Shown piece by piece: positions 4,775 to 8,884 of a stretch of 8,884 nucleotides of DNA. Made by a program: the position numbers and the translations under genes. The notes under the pieces are model-generated. The model worked only from the letters and a program-made list of their open reading frames with translations. It searched no databases and was not told the origin of the DNA. The DNA comes from Fidelibacterota bacterium. Its GTDB lineage: Bacteria; Fidelibacterota; UBA2242. Where the stretch lies: assembly GCA_016936335.1 (NCBI GenBank), contig JAFGXZ010000094.1, positions 1-8,884 of the forward strand, written 5' to 3'. The stretch's first letter is position 1; every line of letters starts with the position of its first letter.

Positions 4775-7700
4775 CCTTCTACCCACAAATTATTTTCACC
4801 CAGGTGTTTCAACAACGCGGAAATGAATTTTTTCCGGGAACTGACCTTCAACTCGCTACGAACGACTTTCATCGTGTTATCAGAATAGATTATATGGATA
4901 ATCAGGTCGCAATCACCGGGATATTTTTCAGCTAACTCTTTCATTTCGATCAACTTTCCTTCATCCATCGTCAGATCGGTTAATCGGATGTGAACCTTCC
5001 TGGAGTTTTTATCCATGTATCCTTCCAGCGGACAGATTTCTTCGGCTATAATTTTACCGGCATCGCCACCCCGGCTACTCACTTTTCCATGCACAAACAC
5101 TGGTTTTTCCATCTGGATATATTCTCGGTACTTTTCAAAAATATCCGCAAATGCCAGAACCTCAACGGTTCCGTTCAGACTTTCCAGTGTAATAAAGGCC
5201 ATCTGCCGGTTTTTACGGTCCAGCAGCTTCCGGATACCCGAGACCAGTCCGCCAAGATGGATGGAAGCTTTGTCAAGTTTATCAAGAGGTTCGGTAAAAT
5301 CATAATTGGAAAAGGACTCTATTTCGGTTTTATACTGAAGCAGCGGGTGACCCGTAAGATACATTCCCACAGCCTCTTTTTCGCGGGTCCAGCGCTCATT
5401 GTCATCCCAGCGGGGAATATCCGGAAGTTTGGGTTCCTGCATAACCGATTTCAGATTACCGGCACTTAAATCGAAGAGACTGACCTGATCGGCACATTTT
5501 TCTTTTTGAATACCCCGGGCATATTGAATCGCAGAATCAATCGCCTCAAATTGCTGGGAACGATTACCCTCCAGATCATCTGTCGCACCGGCGGCCACCA
5601 GGCTCTCAAGGGCTTTGCGGTTGACGCACTTTAAATCCAGAGCACTGACAAATTGAAACAATGTTTTAAAGGGACCATCGGATTTGCGGGAAGCAACAAC
5701 ACATTCCGCCGCCCGTCCGCCAACATTTTTAATCGCATTCAGGCCATACCGGATTCCACCGTTTTCCGGTGTAAAATTCACTTCACTGAAATTGATGCTT
5801 GGTGGCAGAATGTCCGAGCCCATGCTCCGGACTTCGTTGGATAAAATGACGACCCGATCGGTATTATTCATTTCACTGGTCAGGTTGGCAGCCATAAATT
5901 CAGCAGGATAATGGGCTTTCAAATAACCAACACGGTATGCTAAAACCGCGTAGGCTGCAGAATGACTTTTATTAAAACCGTAACTGGCAAATTTTTCAAT
6001 CAATGCATATATTTCTTCGGCCAGCGCAATGGAAATATTCTTCGCCTGAGCTCCTTCAATGAATTCCTTTTTCAAGTCATTCATGGTGGCTTTCTGCTTT
6101 TTCCCGATTGCCCGGCGCATCAGATCTGCTTTTGCCAGAGACAACCCCCCGATGGCACTACAAATCTGCATAACCTGTTCCTGGTAAACAATAATGCCAT
6201 AGGTATCTTTAAGGATCGGTTCAAGATTCGGATGCAGATAGCTGCTTTTTGCCCGTCCCTGTTTACGATCAATAAAATCACCGATCATATCCATTGGACC
6301 CGGACGATACAGGGCATTCATGGCAATCAGGTCTTCAATTCCCGAGGGTTCCAACTTTTTTAAATAATCACGCATTCCGGCGGATTCAAACTGAAAAATC
6401 CCGATGGTGCGCCCCTCACCGAAAAGTGCCAGAGTATCTGGATCATCTTCGGGAATTTCTTCAAGATTCAGTTCAATACCCTGCTTTCGTAGTGCGGATA
6501 AGGTATTATCAATAACCGTCAGATTCCGCAGTCCCAGAAAATCGACTTTCAGTAAACCAATTTTATCAATGCTTTTCATGTCGTATTGCGTCGTGATATC
6601 ACCATTAGATGATTGATACAAAGGGACATAATCGGTCAAATCACCGGGGGCAATGACCACTCCGGCGGCATGCGTTGACGAGTGCCGGTTCATACCTTCC
6701 AGAACCAGGGAGATATCAAATAGTTTTTTATGCGCATCATCGAGGGTTGAGGCCTCTTTCAATTCCCGGCTCTGCTCCAGGGATTCCTTCAGATGAATAT
6801 TGGGACCTTCGGGAACCAATTTCGCAATGCGATCGACCTCTGGTAACGGCATGCTCATGACCCGTCCGACATCGCGAATCACCAGTCGGGCTTTCATTTT
6901 ACCAAACGTAATAATCTGGGCAACACTGCCCGCGCCGTATTTATCTTTAATATAATCAATCACCCGGCTGCGTTTTTCATCACAAAAATCAATGTCAATA
7001 TCCGGCATGGAAATACGATCGGGATTAAGGAAGCGCTCAAAAATCAATGTATACTTCAATGGATCAATGTCCGTAATTGCCAGTGCGTAGGCGACAATAC
7101 TCCCGGCGGCCGATCCGCGACCGGGCCCAACTGGAATATCATTGTCTTTCGCAAAATGAACAAAATCCTGGACGATCAGAAAATAGCCGGCAAATCCCAT
7201 GCATTTAATAACATCCAATTCATAGTCCGCCCGCTGTTTGATTTCCGGGGTCAGCTCGTTATAACGTTTTTGCAATCCTTCGTAAACCAGTTCTTTCAAG
7301 TAATCGTCGGCTGACTCATTCTGCTTTTCTTCCGGTAGTGGAAAATTGGGTAAAAAATTCTTGCCAATATCCAATTCGACGTTGCATTGTTCTGCAATTT
7401 TTATGGTGTTTTCAATAACTTCCGAATCACCTGGGAACAGGTCACACATCTCATCATAGGATTTCAGCCAGTAATCATGGGGTTCATAACGCAGGCGGTC
7501 GGGATCACTCAATTCCTTACCCAGTCCCAGGCAAAAATGAACATCGTGAGCCTCCCAGTGTTCAGCCCGGGCATAGTGTGAATCATTCGTGGCGACCCGT
7601 GGCAGGCCGGTTTCCTCGGCCAGTTTTTTGGAAATCGAATACCAGCGCTCTTCCTCTTTCAGTGAATGATTCTGAACTTCTAGATAAAACCGGTCTCTGA

Positions 7701-8202
7701 ATATTTCCGCATAGTCCAGGGCCGCTTCTTTCGCCCGGTCCAGGTCTCCTTTGAGCGCCAGCCGTTGAATCTTACCCTGAATACAGGCCGAAGTTGCTAT
7801 CAATCCTGCATTATATTTAATCAACAGTTCCCGATCTACTCGCGGACGATAGTAAAATCCTTCGAGATACCCCTGACTGACCAACTTTATCAAATTTTTA
7901 TAACCTTGATTGTTTTGGGCCAGCAAAACAAGATGGTGATACCCCACACCACCCTGACTTTTCGGTTTTTTATTAAAACGGCTCTTTTCGGCAACGTAGA
8001 CTTCACAGCCAATAATCGGTTTAATGCCATATTTTTGAGCCGCCGTATAAAAAGGAACAACACTGAACATATTGCCATGTTCCGTCAGAGCAACTGCCGG
8101 CATTCCAAGTTCTTTGACCCTTGTTAACAGACCTTCAACCGTCTGAGCGCCGTCTAAAAGACTGTAATCCGAGTGATTGTGGAGATGGACAAATGTTGCC
8201 AT
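4771..8202 (-). CDS. dnaE: DNA polymerase III alpha subunit (replicative polymerase, DnaE type)
   Basis: This is the catalytic subunit of the replicative polymerase, 1143 residues against about 1160 in E. coli. Domains in order: PHP (about 1-270) with HLHNH (H8, H10), D17, H42, E67, H90, C140 and NDSHY (D207, H209); palm with GRGSAAGS and PDIDIDF, giving catalytic D401 and D403, and KVDFLGLRNL giving D554 (E. coli D401, D403, D555); fingers and a helix-hairpin-helix region with FNKSHSAAY (about 743) and YGLNAIKNVG; a beta-clamp-binding motif QVSLF (906-910); an OB fold about 980-1060; and a C-terminal domain expected to bind tau. No intein or truncation is seen. All nine PHP metal ligands remain, unlike E. 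coli, so built-in 3'-5' exonuclease activity is plausible. The ATG follows the UbiA stop codon with no gap and has Shine-Dalgarno AGGAAGG six bases upstream. Its stop overlaps the dtd start. Confidence 0.98.
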   Translation of the reverse strand: MATFVHLHNHSDYSLLDGAQTVEGLLTRVKELGMPAVALTEHGNMFSVVPFYTAAQKYGIKPIIGCEVYVAEKSRFNKKPKSQGGVGYHHLVLLAQNNQGYKNLIKLVSQGYLEGFYYRPRVDRELLIKYNAGLIATSACIQGKIQRLALKGDLDRAKEAALDYAEIFRDRFYLEVQNHSLKEEERWYSISKKLAEETGLPRVATNDSHYARAEHWEAHDVHFCLGLGKELSDPDRLRYEPHDYWLKSYDEMCDLFPGDSEVIENTIKIAEQCNVELDIGKNFLPNFPLPEEKQNESADDYLKELVYEGLQKRYNELTPEIKQRADYELDVIKCMGFAGYFLIVQDFVHFAKDNDIPVGPGRGSAAGSIVAYALAITDIDPLKYTLIFERFLNPDRISMPDIDIDFCDEKRSRVIDYIKDKYGAGSVAQIITFGKMKARLVIRDVGRVMSMPLPEVDRIAKLVPEGPNIHLKESLEQSRELKEASTLDDAHKKLFDISLVLEGMNRHSSTHAAGVVIAPGDLTDYVPLYQSSNGDITTQYDMKSIDKIGLLKVDFLGLRNLTVIDNTLSALRKQGIELNLEEIPEDDPDTLALFGEGRTIGIFQFESAGMRDYLKKLEPSGIEDLIAMNALYRPGPMDMIGDFIDRKQGRAKSSYLHPNLEPILKDTYGIIVYQEQVMQICSAIGGLSLAKADLMRRAIGKKQKATMNDLKKEFIEGAQAKNISIALAEEIYALIEKFASYGFNKSHSAAYAVLAYRVGYLKAHYPAEFMAANLTSEMNNTDRVVILSNEVRSMGSDILPPSINFSEVNFTPENGGIRYGLNAIKNVGGRAAECVVASRKSDGPFKTLFQFVSALDLKCVNRKALESLVAAGATDDLEGNRSQQFEAIDSAIQYARGIQKEKCADQVSLFDLSAGNLKSVMQEPKLPDIPRWDDNERWTREKEAVGMYLTGHPLLQYKTEIESFSNYDFTEPLDKLDKASIHLGGLVSGIRKLLDRKNRQMAFITLESLNGTVEVLAFADIFEKYREYIQMEKPVFVHGKVSSRGGDAGKIIAEEICPLEGYMDKNSRKVHIRLTDLTMDEGKLIEMKELAEKYPGDCDLIIHIIYSDNTMKVVRSELKVSSRKKFISALLKHLGENNLWVEG

Positions 8203-8884
8203 TTAATACCTTCCTAAAAATATCGCCAGTAATCCCAAAAATATATCTGCTTTCAGTAATGACGATAAACGGCCACAATTTTCAGATGAACTATCGTGAC
8301 TGATTGAATATAAAAAATATACTAGGGGAATTTCAACCGTAAAAATAAGTACCAGTAGGTAAAATATTCCGTATATATCAAAATAATAAGGAATCGGTGC
8401 TCCGATCATTAAAACAACAGTCAGAAAGAAAATTAACCTGCGCGTTGACGGAATTCCGATTGACAGGGGAATCGTCCGGGCATTTACAGTCCGGTCACCT
8501 TCCATATCCTGAATATCTTTAACGATTTCACGGATCAGGGTAAAACCGAAAGCCAGAAAAAACGGTGGAATACCCTTTCTGATATCGCCGAAAACAGTGG
8601 CGGCAAATAAAAAAGCCATTCCCAAAATCAGACTGACCATTAAATTTCCAAAAAGGGGTCGCACTTTAAAATAGAGGCTGTAACCGATTAGCATTACAAG
8701 CGCCACGCCAACGATGATTGATAATTCCGGTGATAGAATCGGACAGGCGAGCAAGCTGCCCAAAACAAACAGGCCGACGGCAAAAACAAGGGCTTCTTTT
8801 CGGGAGATACACCCTTGTGGAATCGGTCGATTCGGGCGATTGATCCGATCTATTTCAGCATCACAATAATCGTTTAATGCATTA
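8203..8884 (-). CDS. UbiA-family prenyltransferase, probably digeranylgeranylglyceryl-phosphate synthase-like; 5' end outside the window
   Basis: This integral-membrane prenyltransferase transfers a polyprenyl group from its diphosphate to an acceptor. The frame is open to the right edge; 226 residues are visible, so perhaps 55-70 N-terminal residues are missing. The first Mg/diphosphate motif is at 8848-8874, NDYCDAEID, followed by RINRPNRPIP. The second is DIQDMEGD at 8494-8517, in the setting REIVKDIQDMEGDR and then ARTIPLSIG. Several hydrophobic segments follow, ending at FLGLLAIFLGRY. The pattern NDYxDxEIDxINRPxRPIP together with REIxKDIxDxEGD is what I recognise from geranylgeranylglyceryl-phosphate geranylgeranyltransferases of archaea and their bacterial relatives, more than from MenA, UbiA proper or heme O synthase. 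Chlorophyll-synthase-like or quinone-pathway enzymes remain alternatives. An internal TTG at 8763 is not the start, because both the NDxxDxxxD motif and part of the membrane domain lie upstream of it. dnaE follows with no gap. Confidence 0.85.
   Translation of the reverse strand, partial: NALNDYCDAEIDRINRPNRPIPQGCISRKEALVFAVGLFVLGSLLACPILSPELSIIVGVALVMLIGYSLYFKVRPLFGNLMVSLILGMAFLFAATVFGDIRKGIPPFFLAFGFTLIREIVKDIQDMEGDRTVNARTIPLSIGIPSTRRLIFFLTVVLMIGAPIPYYFDIYGIFYLLVLIFTVEIPLVYFLYSISHDSSSENCGRLSSLLKADIFLGLLAIFLGRY
8209..8215 (-). promoter_or_regulatory. Strong ribosome binding site of dnaE, inside the end of the UbiA gene
   Basis: On the minus strand AGGAAGG stands six bases before the dnaE ATG and lies in the last codons of the upstream prenyltransferase gene. 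The UbiA stop (TAA, 8205-8203) abuts the dnaE ATG. The strong site fixes the dnaE start and should allow both coupled and independent initiation. Confidence 0.75.

Noticed and set aside
4328..4786. GTG at 4786 as the dtd start
   Set aside because: It adds MGRR before the conserved family start; the ATG at 4774 gives the normal length and an ATGA overlap with dnaE.
4990..8127. Long open frames on the plus strand opposite dnaE (for example 4990-5469, 5962-6363, 7765-8127)
   Set aside because: They lie antisense to a fully conserved polymerase gene, their translations resemble no family I know, and no ribosome sites support them.
8203..8763. A 186-residue UbiA protein starting at TTG 8763
   Set aside because: The essential NDxxDxxxD motif lies upstream in the same open frame (8848-8874), so this would remove the active site; the gene simply runs off the window.
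1..8884. tRNA, rRNA, CRISPR array, insertion sequence or prophage content
   Set aside because: Gaps between genes are at most 88 bases, and no cloverleaf, array of repeats, transposase or integrase motif was found. The RadC-like gene alone is not evidence of a mobile element because it sits in a housekeeping unit.

Overview
The window is bacterial and almost fully coding: nine genes in two convergent blocks, with no gap longer than 88 bases. No RNA gene, CRISPR array, insertion sequence, integrase or phage gene was found. GC looks moderate (low-to-mid 40s by eye). The organism is probably an uncultivated or little-studied anaerobe-type bacterium, perhaps of the FCB superphylum (Calditrichota, KSB1, Marinimicrobia-like). 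This is inference from three things: a bacterial UbiA protein with motifs like archaeal digeranylgeranylglyceryl-phosphate synthase, a double-domain protein disulfide oxidoreductase (PDO), and an uneven use of Shine-Dalgarno sites (strong before dnaE and the TPR gene, absent before the sigma gene).

Plus-strand block (1-2200). A PDO cut by the left edge is followed, after 75 bases, by a tight run of four genes: an ECF-type sigma factor, a small Cys-rich zf-HC2 anti-sigma-like protein (ATGA overlap), a 68-residue DUF1858 protein with a CxxC pair, and an OsmC-family protein (2-base gap). All but the sigma factor carry cysteine pairs or CxxC sites, so the block reads as a thiol/peroxide redox unit with its own sigma/anti-sigma switch. 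That functional reading is inference; the family assignments are firmer.

Minus-strand block (8884-2207). In transcription order: a UbiA prenyltransferase cut by the right edge, dnaE (replicative polymerase alpha subunit), dtd (D-aminoacyl-tRNA deacylase), radC-like, and, after 88 bases, a TPR protein with a long acidic Pro/Glu-rich linker. The first four are packed at 0, -4 and +8 bases, which suggests one mRNA with translational coupling. The dnaE PHP domain keeps all nine expected metal ligands, so the polymerase may proofread by itself.

The two blocks meet tail to tail with 6 bases between stop codons and no visible terminator. The most interesting points are the sigma/anti-sigma redox unit, whose anti-sigma lacks any histidine, and the archaeal-type prenyltransferase joined directly to the replicative polymerase gene. 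The rest is ordinary housekeeping sequence, and nothing here clearly shows a wholly new system.
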